Shown one piece after another: positions 26,101-39,350 of a stretch of 64,000 bases of DNA. This DNA is from Annulohypoxylon bovei var. microspora. Its lineage: Eukaryota; Ascomycota; Sordariomycetes; Xylariales; Hypoxylaceae. The position numbers and the translations under genes were made by a program. The notes under the pieces are model-generated. The model did not search any database. It saw only the letters and a list, made by a program, of their open reading frames with translations, and was not told the origin of the DNA. The first letter of the stretch is position 1. Every line of letters begins with the position of its first letter. The stretch covers positions 146,596-210,595 of the forward strand of contig MU405275.1 in the NCBI GenBank assembly GCA_022836615.1, read 5' to 3'.

Positions 26101-27152
26101 CGCACTCATGGCGGTTCTCGTCGGGTTAATTATAGTCGTGCTTCGGAAATGGAATACCGGTGTAAGCCGGAATCCATGGAGTTTATTCGAAATGGTACAT
26201 CTCGCAGCAAACAACGAAATAAAAACTCTAGTGCAGCGACGCCTACGCGAGAATAATGGTCGGATTTCCAATAGGGAAGTTAATAAAGCCCTCGCGGGGA
26301 TATCCTTTGTTCTTGATTATTGGCGGGATAATGGAGATCTCAAATATAGCATCTTAATTCCAAATGAGGCGCATTCGTGGAAGAAGGATGGGAAAACGGT
26401 TACTTTTAGAAAGGGAAAGGCTTCACGGCGTCGCAGGAAGGGGAACACAATGCCTTTCTTCATCCTTACATGGACCGGGAGGCTTCTCTTCCTAGCCCTA
26501 CTATGCGCCGTCGAGATTGGCTTGCTAACATATACTATTACGGGTGATGGCCAGGGCTACACCGAATTCATGATGGGTAGATGGCGTGTGGTGCGATTTA
26601 TTTTCACTTTTATCGGCGTTATGATCTCGCTGCTCTGGGGCTTTTTCTTTCAAGGTGAGTGCAATGGATGAGTTATGATATCCTCTCACATGCCTTTTGT
26701 TCTAACTATGTCGCTTAGCCATTGCATTTCTCATTCCTCACAAACTATTTCATCGCATCCGACTCTATAATGGGGATGCCGGAAAGATGACACCCCCGAC
26801 TAATGTTTTTAGCGGTATTCGCTCCTCGCTAACACCCGGACGACGAGACGTTTACCTTGGTCTCGTATCAGTCACATCAATCTTATCCGAGATTCTACCC
26901 CTACTTCTCAGCATCTCGCTAGACAAGTGCACGGAAACCTTCTGGGCACATAGAGTGTGTCTCTGGATGGCTGTAAGCCTCCTGGGAATAATGATGTTTA
27001 CGGTCGCTGGTTCTTTTTTCGTCACTTGGCCACGTATGCCCATCGACCCCAGTACTATTGCTGGTGGACTATACTATGCTCTTACTAAATACATGCCTAT
27101 GAGCCCATCGTCAGGACTCCTCTTTGGCCGAAGGAATCTCGGGCTAGTTTGA
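23198..27152 (+). CDS. Large mucin-like DUF3433 membrane protein
   Basis: Two exons, 23198-26654 and 26719-27152, give 1,296 residues. The 64-nt intron has GTGAGT, TCTAAC and TAG. Order of parts: a soluble N-terminus of about 180 residues; a transmembrane segment MRFLVILLFILAILVALAEL (about 182-206); about 400 residues very rich in Ser, Thr and Pro, predicted to be heavily O-glycosylated and outside the cell; and a conserved luminal region. A multi-TM C-terminal domain starts near YFLGLMLPTLVAILVSIPIRI and YQPFYALVSSRG, the signature I associate with DUF3433. At the intron, FFFQ joins to AIAFLIPHKLFHRIRLYNGDAG, which continues the family pattern. The protein probably sits in the plasma membrane or cell wall with an extended stalk. 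Its function is unknown; a surface sensor is possible but only inferred. The start could instead be a downstream methionine (MSVQGS). Confidence 0.9.
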
Positions 27153-27281
27153 CGAAGTACCTAGGTATCACGCAATAATTATAAAGAATACACGAATAAT
27201 GCTAGCAAGAACTACTTCAAGTGGACATTGTATTCTTTATCATCTCTAGCATACTGTTTACATCTGCCCACTTCCCAACAT

Positions 27282-28405
27282 CTAGTGGTACTTCAGGCCC
27301 TTCTCGCTGCGGTCAATGGCGATCTTGGTCGCCTCATTAAGGTCCTCCTGGGGAAGACCCAAAATGTCATTAGCAAGACCTCCACGCCTGGCCTCAAAAT
27401 TGCCGACGCCGTCCTTGTAGAAAGTCCTGCTGTAGAGGAGCGTGGGGAAAGCCGTCCGGTCTCCACCAAACAGCCGCTTTTGAGCATCTTGGAAACGCTT
27501 GACGCTATCCTCATATTTAATAGTCCAGTCGGACTCCTTGGTCCCCGTGGCGCGGAGAACGGCAGCGAACATGTCCTTTTGGCTAAGAAGGAAGGAGGAC
27601 ACGTATATGAACTTGTTCTTGTAGCTTGACAGGCTCGGGCCCCCTTCCTTCTCTGGTTCGATGGGCAATGAGAGCAGCTTAGCTACCGCTCTTCCCGACT
27701 GCGGCCAAGTCTGTGAGGTGAACTCGTTAGCACACCCAGAAGAATCTGACAAACAATATCGGTCGGCTTTACTCACAGTAGTGTTCATCTTGGTCTCTCC
27801 GTCGTCATAGAAGGTCCACGTCTTCTCCTTCCATTCCATTCCATAGGTTGGTTCGCCGAACCCCAAAGAATACTCATACCAGAACCCGGAGACTACGCCA
27901 ATCCACGAGCTTTTGCCTAATTCTTCAACCAGCTTTCGAACGGGGACTTCGGCTTTACCTAAGAGGATGTCCTTGCCCAATTCCTCATCTGCCATGTCGC
28001 ACCCCCACTCGTTGGGCAAAACGTACGGCACATTGGCGGCAGCAGCAGCACGGACAAGTTTCAGCTGCGTGTCTGGGGGTGCCATCGTGTGCATGGTGAT
28101 TACGAGCACCTCCTGGCCCTGCAGAGCGTTGATGAGGGTTGACTCGTCATCGTAGTCTACGGCGGCGACCTTCACACCCGCGGGGATAGAACTGGCGGAC
28201 GGGCTGTCCTTGCGCGAGATCGCAGTCAATTCGTGCTTGCCAAGCTTTAGGAGTTCTTCCACGATGAACTTTCCAACTGTGCCAGTTGCCTTTTGAGAAG
28301 CATGAAGAGTCAGCAGGAGTCCGATATAAACACAACGAGAGTTGGGAATTTTGGTGAACTTACGCCAACGATGGCCACCTTCTTAATGTAGTTGCTTGGT
28401 GACAT
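27282..28405 (-). CDS. NmrA-like NAD(P)-binding reductase
   Basis: Three exons: 28405-28364, 28289-27777 and 27710-27282, giving 327 residues. The first intron (74 nt) splits the dinucleotide-binding loop, so that VAIVG joins ATGTVG to make the Rossmann motif GATGTVG (residues 14-20). The second intron (66 nt, GTGAGT to CACAG) keeps frame and is easily missed; removing it restores NTTTWPQSGRAVAKLLSLP, typical of NmrA and isoflavone-reductase-like proteins. The protein is an atypical short-chain dehydrogenase, with no YxxxK motif noticed. Members act as redox sensors (NmrA) or reductases; which applies here is unknown. It is convergent with the DUF3433 gene (129 bp apart), and its promoter lies within 500 bp of the RIP-mutated island. 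Confidence 0.92.
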
Positions 28406-28880
28406 AATGTATGAAGCGGAATGATGTAAAGACGGGTCAATATATGAGTTTGGTGCTAGTCCTGGTAGTCTATGGTACTGCCTTGATATGTCGAGAGAAT
28501 GAAAACGAGAGGAACTGAGCTTGAATTTATACACATTATGAGCTGTATTTAGAACCTACCTCTAGAACCTATCTCGGGCTTCATTCGATAACCTTTCTAT
28601 ACCATTATCCTAGCCATCTCGTCCGCGCACCTCGCTCTCCTTGGTGGGAGCTTGCGGAGATGTACGGACTTAAACGCCTACGCTCCCCATTTTAGCGCTG
28701 TCGGGGGTAGTGAATTTCCCCTTTCGGACACAGCCCAGTGGAGCTACCGGTCGTAGACGTAACTTCGGGTCACAACGACGTATCGCGGAAAGGCTCGCGT
28801 CTTTGGGAAAGCGCGAGAGTTACCTAAATATGGCTTCGTTATTTTCTTTTAGCATTTCCATTAATTAATATACGTGGGAT
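28406..28880. other. Short intergenic and left border of AT island
   Basis: This holds the upstream region of the NmrA-like gene. Composition stays normal, with GC-rich stretches near 28620-28800, and falls abruptly after about 28,950. No gene seen. Confidence 0.6.
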
Positions 28881-29005
28881 TGTGGGGTTGGTGCACGTGA
28901 TCAAGGGTTGGCCCCACTTAATAGTTATCACACTTTAAAAAACTAAATTAATTATATTTTTAAAAAAATTAATTTATTATTATAATGAAAATTTACCTTT
29001 TGTTA
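28881..29005. repeat. Left terminal repeat of outer element
   Basis: This 125-nt copy starts with TG, aligns without gaps to 49016-49140, and differs by about 21 transitions and no transversions. Every difference has C or G here and T or A in the right copy. The first 50 bases are therefore nearly unmutated, as expected at the fading edge of a RIP tract. The copy ends TTA, which could be a RIP-mutated CA terminus. Confidence 0.75.
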
Positions 29006-30396
29006 TTTTAATAAAAGTTTTACGATTTATAAATTAAATTTATGTTTTTTTTATTACGAATAATAAATAATATTAATAAAAAAAAAATAAATAAATATAA
29101 AAAATAATTTATAAAAAACTTTTATTTTATTATTTTTATATATTATATTTTTAATTACATTAATAATTAATTAATAAATAAAATATTAAAATTTATTAAA
29201 AAATATAAATAAATTAATAATAACGAATAAATAAATGTAATAATATTTTCCGAATATATAAATAAATGGATTTATAAATTTTAAAAAATAAATTATTAAT
29301 TAATTAAAAAACTTAAAATTTATAATTACTTTAATAATTATTAAAAACTTATAAATAAAAACGATAATAATTAAATAATTAAAATTAAATAAAAAAATAA
29401 AAATAATTATTAAAATCGAAAATTATTTAATAATTATTATTATAAATATAATGAAAAATGGAATTATATTTAAAGGATTATTAAATGATAATCCATAAAA
29501 TTATTTAAATAATATATTAATTAAAACTTAATAATAAATAAAATTTATAAATAAAAAAAAATAAATTAATTTAATGGTGAAATTATTATTTAAAAATGGA
29601 TTTTAAGTAAAATTAAAGAAATAATATAAAATATTAATATTAAAGAAATAAAATAATTGGAATAAATTATAAAAAGCATTTAAAAAAAGGTTTTTATAAT
29701 AAAAAAGTATTAATAATGTATAAATATTAATAAAAATTAAAGAATTTAAATGTTAATTAAATGAAAAATTATTAATATTTATTTAATAAATTATAAAATT
29801 AATTAATTAAGTTAATAATAATTAAATAAAAATCTTAAAAAATTAATTATACCGATGTATATGTTTAAAAAAAAAAAAATAAAATGTGTAAATTTAAAAA
29901 CGAATGAATAATCATTTATATTTAACGAAAAAAACGAACGAAATGAAACATTTTAATAATGATTATATATTTTATAATATTTAAAATTCCATTATATAAG
30001 TAATAATAAAATTAAATAAAAAAAAAGAATTTTTAAAGGAAATAAAATAAGGTTTTAAATATTAAAAATTATTTATTATTAAAAAAGTAATTTATAAAAT
30101 TAAATTAATAATGCGTAATTAAAAAGAATTAATATTAACGATTATAATTATTTTAAATATAAGAATTTTTTTATTATTAACGTATTTAATTAATGTATTA
30201 ATGATAATATAAATTATTAAAATATTATTAATTATCGTTAAAATTAAAATATTTCGTAAATTTAAAAGTAAATATATTTTATTTATAATTAATTTAAGTC
30301 ATTAATTAATAATGGGATATTAATATAAACGATTAAAATTAAAAAAACGAAGTAAAATATTATATGTATATTATAATTATAAAATTAAAAGATATA

Positions 30397-30656
30397 TTAT
30401 TTTAAAATAAGGTTTTAAATATTTAAAGAATTAATTATATTAATAATTACGTTATTAATACATTAAAATGTTAAGAATAATATGTTAAAATGTATTAATT
30501 AATGGAAAAGGAATTAATAAATATTAAAAGTTAATAATTTAAAGTGAAAAAATATATAATTATAAAAAAAAAGTTATAATTAAAAGTTTATAATTTAAGT
30601 ATAAAATATATAAAAAATTATATAATTAAAAACGAAAACATTTTATTTTATAATAA
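30397..30656. repeat. Left repeat of nested element
   Basis: This 260-nt sequence aligns with 41608-41867. Differences are transitions in both directions, with more G and C retained in the right copy, especially over its last 100 bases. Shared landmarks include CGTTATTAATACATTAAAA and AAAAACGAAAAC. Clear TG...CA ends are not visible. Confidence 0.7.
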
Positions 30657-33600
30657 CTTTCCTTTAAATATATAATAATAATAATTATTATATTATTTAT
30701 AATAAAAACTTTTATTATTAATAATAATCGCAAGTAATTTAAAACGATTAAATTAATTTAAATGTTTTATCGATTAAAAAATAAGTTTTAAGTTTTAATT
30801 GAAATATTTTATTACTTGATTTATTTAATTTTATAAAATTTTTATTTTTTTTTAATTTAACGATTAAAACTTAACAAAGCTTTTTAATGCTTAATTTCGA
30901 AGCTTTTAATCGTTTATTTATTTCGTTTATTTAATTAAAATATACTTTTTATTTTAATTAATTATAAGGTAATATAAGTTATGGTTTATTAATAATATTT
31001 TCTTAAAAGTTAATAATTTATATATAAAACGTTAACACCACTTTTTATTAATATTTAATAGCTTTAATAAAGTTAATTATAAAGATTAAATTATAATTAA
31101 AGTTTAATAAATAATTATATTTATTTAAGTTTTTTATGTTATTTTTTAAATGTTTAAAAATTTGGGTTTTTTAATGTGGAAGCTTTTAATTAACGTTTTT
31201 TTTTTTCTTTTTTAATTAAGGATTAAAAAACGAGTTTAAATTAAGTTTTACCGGTTTAAATTTATTAATTAATTTAAATTAAAAGCCCGATACTTTTTTT
31301 AAGGTTTTAAATGGTAAATTTTAAGCTTTTTTTCGTTTTTTTATAAAGTTTATTAAGAATGTTTTTTTTATTTTAATTAATATTTTTACGTAATTTAACA
31401 TAATGTTTATAAAAGTATTTAAAGCATTTTTTTAATTAAAATCTTCGTTATTAATTATCCGTAAAAAAGTTTTAAGTTTTTTAAATAATAAATATAATAT
31501 GTAAGTTATTTAATATCCGTATAATTAAAATATATTTTATAATAACGTTTTAATTTAATGGAGATTTTTAAAAGGTTTTATAATTTTAATAATATGTTTA
31601 TTTAAATAAATTTTATTAAGATTAATTTTTACACGTTATGTTTTATTTACAACTTCATTATTTTTAAAAATATTAAATATATAAACTTTTGATTTTTTTA
31701 TATTAATTAATATAATAAAGAAATGGGGTATAATGTAAGCTTTTTTATTATTATTAAAGTTATTTAAATTATAATGGGATATTAATAAAATAAATTTTAA
31801 TTTATATTTTTTAATTAAAGTAATTATTCGGTTATTAAAGTTTATTATAAAATTGTTTTTTAATGTTTAAAAAGTTTCGATTTCATAAATTAATTTCGAA
31901 TTAAATATATTTCTCATGATTAAAAACCATAAGGCTTTTATTAATAAAAAAATGATTATTCGTTTGCTTTAATATTATATAAAAGCGATTATAATATTTA
32001 ATGTTATTTTATTATATTAAATTTCGTTATTAACGTTAAGTGGGATATGTGTTCTTTGTGTTAATTTTGTGGCGAGTGTAAACGGGGTTAATGTATCGGT
32101 TATTTTTTTATTAATTGTTATTTTTTTATTTAATTTAAAATGAAATTTTTTTTGATTATAATAATTATTAAATTTATGTATATTTTAAAGAAGATTTAAG
32201 ATATAAATGTAAGTGCTTAGTTTTTTACGGCGTATAAAAACCATTTTTTTTAATTTCGAATATAATTAAAATAAAAAAATAAATTAATTAAAATTTTTAA
32301 ATGAATTATAATAATTAATTTTACGGCTTTTATCGATTTTATTAATTATTTTATTATTTCGTATGTAATTAAAAGTAATTATTATTTACTTCTTTTTTTT
32401 TATAAAGGTAAATTAATTCATTAAATCGTAATTAATAATAATGGTTTTATGAATTAAAATTTTAATGTATATTATATAATTAATTATGGTTTTTTATAAA
32501 TGTTAAATTATAATTAAGAAAATTAAAGTTAAATCATTAAATTTTATTATTAATATAAAGTAATATATAAAAGAATGTTATAAAATATTTAAAATTAATA
32601 TAATGTTTAAACTTTTTTATATATTAAATAATACACTTTTTATAATTATGAATTTTATAACTTTTAAAGCGTATAAAAGTGAAATTTATGTTAAAAAACG
32701 GTTATAAATAAAGTTTAAAGGGATTTCTAAGGCGTTAATAAAACATAATAAACATTTTACTTTTAAAAAATGAATGAAATTTAAGTTTTTTATGAATGAT
32801 TAAAAACTTATTTAATAAAAAATATATCGTTTATAACCTTCGTTAGTTTTTAAGTTTTACGATAAACTACGATTATTAAGTTATATATTTAATATTATTA
32901 AGGTTTTTTTATGGCTTCCATTATTATCGCGTAAAAAATTGCAAGTAATTATTAAATTAATTACTTTTAATCGAGTTTTTCCGTTTATTAAAAGAAATCC
33001 GCTTCTAAATAATTAAAATTTTATAAAAATATTTATAAGCTTAAATTTAAATATCTTTTTAATATTTACGTTTAATAAAAAAGCTATTAATTTTAAAATT
33101 AACACGCTTATTATTATAAAAATATTTTATCGGCTTTTTTTTTTATACGTTAATAATATTAAACCCATGAAATTACCGTTAAAATTTAATATAAATGAAT
33201 TTGTTTTTTTTTAATTTAAGAATGTGGTAATAAATGATAAATCTTATATTATTAATAAATATAAATAAATAAATAATAATTTATTTTAATTATATTAATT
33301 ATTAAGATTTAATATTTTATAAATAATTTATAACATGGATTTTTATATTATAAAAAGTGTAATTATAAGTTAATATATTTATTAAAATGTAATAAATAAA
33401 AGCTTTTAATAAATTATTAAATTATTTAAAAATTATTATTCTTTAATTAATTAAATACTTTTATTTTAAATAAAGTTTTTTTTTATTAAAATTCGTAATA
33501 AAAGCTTAATTAATTTAATTTTTTATTATTTTATTAATAATAATCGTTATATTATTAACTTATTCATTTAAATATATAAATTTTTAAATAAAATGATTTA

Positions 33601-36600
33601 TTAATATTATTTAAGGCGTTTTCATAATTTAAATATAAAAATGTATATAAAAATATAATTATTTTTTAATTATTAATTATTATTAAAGGTTTATTAAAGG
33701 TTTTATGGGATTTATATATATTTAATTAATGTTTATTATTATGAGTTTTGGGATAATAAGCTTGTAAAGTTACGTGTTAAAAAAAATAAAGATTTATTTA
33801 TTATTAAAAATTTAATAATTAAAAATTCCTTAATTGTGATATGGTGGAAAGGGAACGATATTTTAAAGTAAATTAAAAAATAAACGAAATTTTTTCGTTA
33901 ATTTTTTATTAAAACGCTTCTTTATAATATAATAACGATGGTTTAAGTTTAAGGTAAAAAAAATGATAAAAAATTAATGGAAAATTAAAATTAAAAAAAA
34001 AGTAGGGGTTTTAAAAAGGTGAATAAAGTAATAAAAAGGGAAAAGTTTATATTATTTAAAATATATAATAATTTAATTAATGTATATTAGTTTTTATTAA
34101 AGTTAAAATTATTTTTAATGGTAGTATATTTTTTTTTTTTTTTAATAAGAATGTGGATTTTTATATTTATTTTTAAATATTATTTACTTATTTATTAATA
34201 TTTTATTCTTTTATTAATTAACTTTTTTAAAGGGTTTTTATTTAAGTTAAAAATTTGTTAATTTTCGAATGGTTTTGGATCTTTATGGGAAATAAATTAG
34301 GTTTCGTTTTAATTAAGTATATTTTTATGTAAATTTATTATTTAAGTATTTTTTAAGGGGTTATTAAGTTTTTAATATTTTTGGGTGTTTTTAATGAAAA
34401 GTTTTAAACGTTTTTTAAAAAAAGTAAATTTTAACGTTATGCCATTTAATTCTTAAATCGTGTAACGCTTTTTATTTATAATTTTATTAATTAAGAATAA
34501 GTTTAATTAATTATAACATAGCTTATTTTTTCGTGACAAGTTAATGTAGTATAATATATTAAAAAAAAAAATTAAATTATTTTGTTTAAAAGGTTTATTT
34601 TTTACTTTTTTTAAATATTTCTTATTTTTACGTTTCGTGGTTTTTTGTTTTTTTTTATTAAAAGTTTTAATTAATTAATTAAAGTCCTTTTCTTTACATT
34701 ATAATAATTGTAAATATATTGCAAAAAGTTTATTTTTATTTAATATAACGTTTTAATTTAAAATTTTTTAAATAAATATAACCGTTTTAATGGGTAATAT
34801 AAGTTTTCGTTTATATAAAGCTTTATAAGGAAAAATGTTATTTAATTTAATAAACATTTAATTAACTTATACGATATTAAGGAAATGTTTAATTTAGTTT
34901 TTATAAAATCCTTTAAAAGTTTTAAATAATTTTTTTATAATGCTTTTATAATTAACCTTGATTTATTTTTAAGTTTCGGCGAAATATATAAGTTTTTATT
35001 TTTTTAAAATATTAACCACTTTACACGCATTTGTAAATATTCCTTTAAATTCGGGGTTTTTATTATATTTGATTTTTAATAAAATACCGTATGTGAAATA
35101 AATTCTTTTTTATAAAAATTTAATAACGTTATTAATTATTACATTCCTTAACGTTTCGGCTTTTAATTAATTATTAATCTTTTTTTTTACTTTTAAAATT
35201 ACTTTTTTATTTTAATTATTTAACATATATTAAACGTTAATAATTTAAATTATTAATAAACCATTTGGTTTAATATAAAAACCCGGCTTATAAAGTTTTT
35301 AAGTGTTTAATTTTTAATAATTAAAATAAAATTAAACCGCTTTAATTACTTCACGATATATATTAAATTAATAATAAAAGTCATTAATTTTATAATACAT
35401 TAACTTACGTCTTTAATAATTAAATTCGGCATGACATTTTTAAATAATTATTTTCTTTTATACCTTAATATTTATAATCCTTCGTTCGTAATACTTTTTT
35501 TTAAGTTTTTACCATAAAATTCTTTCCGTAATTATAAATTTAAATATTTTATTTTTAAATCGTTACCATGATAATCGATTTTTTATTAATTAATAATCTT
35601 TAAGTTTAATGGGGTATTTTAACGTGGTTAAAAAGCTGGTAATTTCTTAAGATTTATATATTCATTTTTTTAAAAAATATAATAAGAATATATTAAGATT
35701 TTTTAATTTAAAGCTTAATAATGTGTTAATTATTATATTATAAAATTAAGCATTAATAAATTCGTTTATATCGTTTTTTTAATCGTTGTTTTTTTTATTA
35801 ATTACTTTTTTATTTTTATAAAACAAGCCATTTATTATTACGTTTAACGTTCTTAATATATAATTTATTTTAAAATTAAATATCTTAATTTAAATAATCT
35901 AATATATAAGCTTTATGTTTAAAAAATTAATAAAATTATTATTTAATTATATAATTAAAGTTTTTACATCGGTTTAAAACTTAAAATAAATATTATAAAA
36001 GTAATTTTAAAATCTTTAAAAAGATTTAATAATAATTATAATTTTTTTCTTCGTTATATTATATTTTTTTTTAATGCTTTATTAAACACTTAATTTGTAT
36101 TTTATTAATTGGAATTTGTTTTAATCATTTATTTAATTTAAAATATATTTTTAATTAATTTTAAAAACATTTATTTATATTATAATAAAATAATTTATGG
36201 TATAATTTAAATTAATAAAATAAAAGGCATTAATTAAAGCATTTTAAAAGGTTTTTATCGTAAATTTTTAAGATTTTCCTTAAATAAAAAAAGTGTTTTT
36301 TCGTAATAATAATATTAAAAAGTTAACGATTATAATATAATGGTTAATCCATATCTTAAAATAAATCGTAATATTAATAAAAAAGCAAATTTCTTTTACA
36401 TTAATATATTTTTTCCATTCTTAGATTTTAAAAGTTTTCGCTTAAATAAGTTTTCATTTATATGTTTCATATAAATATCCAATTATTTCAATTATTAATT
36501 AATAAAAAGTTAACTTTTCTACGTTTATTATAACTTTTATAAGTTTAAAATTAAAAAAAATAACGATAATATTTTTAATATATTTTAAGATAAATTATTT

Positions 36601-39306
36601 TACATTTAAATAAACCTTTTTATTATTATATTTAATTATTAAGCCTTTAATATTAATATTATTAAAAAATAAATTATAAACATAAAGGATTAAGTTATAT
36701 AAAATTTAAATAACCACCTTTAAAAAATAAATTATTAAATTCATTACTTTTTATAATAATAAAATCATTTAAATTAAGCCGATCGATAAAGTAAAAGTTG
36801 TAAAATATCGAAAGAATTTTAATAACTTAATTTAATTATATTTTAAAAAAAAATCAACTATTAATATAAATTAATTCATGGCGAATTTTTTAAAAAACTT
36901 TTCGCAACTTTTAAGAAAAAAAGCGTCACGAATTATTTTACCGTTTAATTTCGTACATGAATTAATTAATTTAAGTCCTTCGTTTTTTTTTTTTACGACG
37001 AATTATACATTTTAATAAAAATTATGGTTTTTTTTTAAAATGCCATTCTTTAAATGCGTTTTTAAAATTTCGTAAACTTAATTTATTAAAAAGGTTAAAA
37101 TTAAAATATTTCGAATTTATTAAATTAAATAAAAAACCGTTTTAATTACGTAATTTAATGTTACATTTTTTTTAATTAATTTTATTTTATTAAAATCTTA
37201 AATTAACGCCATTTTTCTTTAAAATAAAACCTTAATTATTACGTTTTTTTTAACATTAATTAACTTTATAAAGTTAAAATTTTTTTTAATTTATATTAAA
37301 CGTTTAAGGGTTAAACATGTTTCGTAAAATTAAGTTATAAATCATGGAAAAATATTCTTAAAGGAACCGTTTAACATTTTTAAAATAATATTTTCCAATT
37401 ATTTCTTAATTTCATTAAATGCTTTTATCTTTTAATTAATTAAACCGGATAATATTAAACCGTTTAATAAAACGTCGTTAATAAAATTAATTTTCTTAAC
37501 TTTAAATTTATATATAATGTTAATTTAATAAGGGTTTATTATTCGTTAATAATTTATTCGATTAATTTATTTCTTAACTTTTTTAATTTCATATTAATAT
37601 ATTAATTTTAAGGTATATAAAAGCTCATCGTCGTTAAAGGTATAAAAAATTAATTTATTATTATTTAAATTAAGGTTTAAATGTTTATTAAAAATTAAAT
37701 CCTTTATAATAAATGGGGATTCGGTTTTATTAAATAAATCGACTTTATTAATCGATATTAATAATTATAAAAGGTTAAAAGAATATATAATTTATATTTA
37801 AAAGTAATTATTTTTGTTTTATAATTAATCATTATTTTCGAGCTTATTAAAACCATTAATTTGGTTCGGGATATTAACGGTTAATAATTTTTTAAAACGA
37901 TTTTTATATTTATTAAATTTTTAATTATTCGTTTATTAAAGCGATTAAAAATTAATAAGATTTTAATTATTATCTTTTTAAAGTTTATTTAATTAATCAT
38001 TTATATACTTTTAAAGAAAAAACTCATTTTAATTAAAAAAATGAAATTAAAACTTAATATTAACTTCATTAAAGCCTTGTTATTTTTCATAACGTATATC
38101 GAAGTTTTAAAAAATTTATTATTAACTTAAATTAATTTTTTAATTATTTTTAAAGCGGGGATTAATATTATTAATTTAAACTTAAATTAAATTAATGGTG
38201 TTTTAAACATTATTAATTTAAACTTTTTAATGTATAAAAGGGTAATAAGGTTTAATTAAACTCCGGTATTAATAATTATTATAATCGGGTTTTTATTTTT
38301 ATTTAAGTTTATTTAAATTAAAAATCGGGGTAATGTTTATAAATATATTTTAAAGTAATTATAAGTTAATTAGTTTTTAAATAATGTGGGTGGTTATTCG
38401 TAACGATAATAAATGGTTTTAAAAACGAGGTTTATATGGATTATCGGTGATATTTAAAGCTTTATAAGTTTTTTATTTATGGTTTTAATAAATAACTTTT
38501 TATAAGTTTTTTTAAAGATTTGGATTACTTTTAACGGGGAGTTTTATTTATTTTTTTTAATTAATGATTTTTAAAATATATTTAAAAACCTTGGCATGAA
38601 TCGAACCATTTTATCCCATATTATATTAAAACATTAATTATAATTTTTAATAATTTTATTAAATTAAAATTTCTTTATTATTTTATTAAAGAAATCTTTA
38701 ACTTTAAATTTAATTACGGGTGGTTTTTAAGTTTAAAGGGATTTTTAAGATTTAATATTTAAAAGGTTTAATCGGGGGATTTCTTTAATGTTATTATTTT
38801 TTTTTTAATATTACGGTTAATTAAGTTGTTATTTTTTATTTATTATTGTTTTATTTTGAAAATATTATTATACTTACTTTAATTTCTTATAAAGGCTTTA
38901 ATTTTAATATGTTTTAAGTTATTTACAAGTTTTTTAATTTAAAAATATTTAAAAAAGTTAAGGTTATTAAGTTTTTTAAAGTAATCGTTTGTTATTATTA
39001 TGTTTATTAAAAATTAAACTTGTGAAATGTTAGCGATTAGTTTTTTAAAATTAATGGGAATGATATTATTTTTTAATATAAGGATGTTATTAAAGATTTT
39101 AATTTAAATTTTAAAATATTTGGCGTTTTTAATTATTTATTAATTATTAAGATTTGTATTTTTAATATATTTTAATATGTTTTTTTTTATAAAAATGTTT
39201 TATTTTTAAACATTAATAATTATATATTTAAAAATGGGTATATGGTTTAATTTTTTATTTTTTATGGTTTTTTTAAATTTATATTTTTTATTATTTCGAT
39301 TATAAT

Positions 39307-39350
39307 GGAATATACCTTTTTAATTAAGTTATATAATTAAGGTATATTCC
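39307..39350. repeat. Short hairpin inside the AT island
   Basis: GGAATATACCTT (39307-39318) and its exact complement (39339-39350) flank a 20-nt spacer that itself pairs in part. The stem keeps several G and C in a region that has lost nearly all others. It could be a terminal inverted repeat or chance. Confidence 0.4.
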
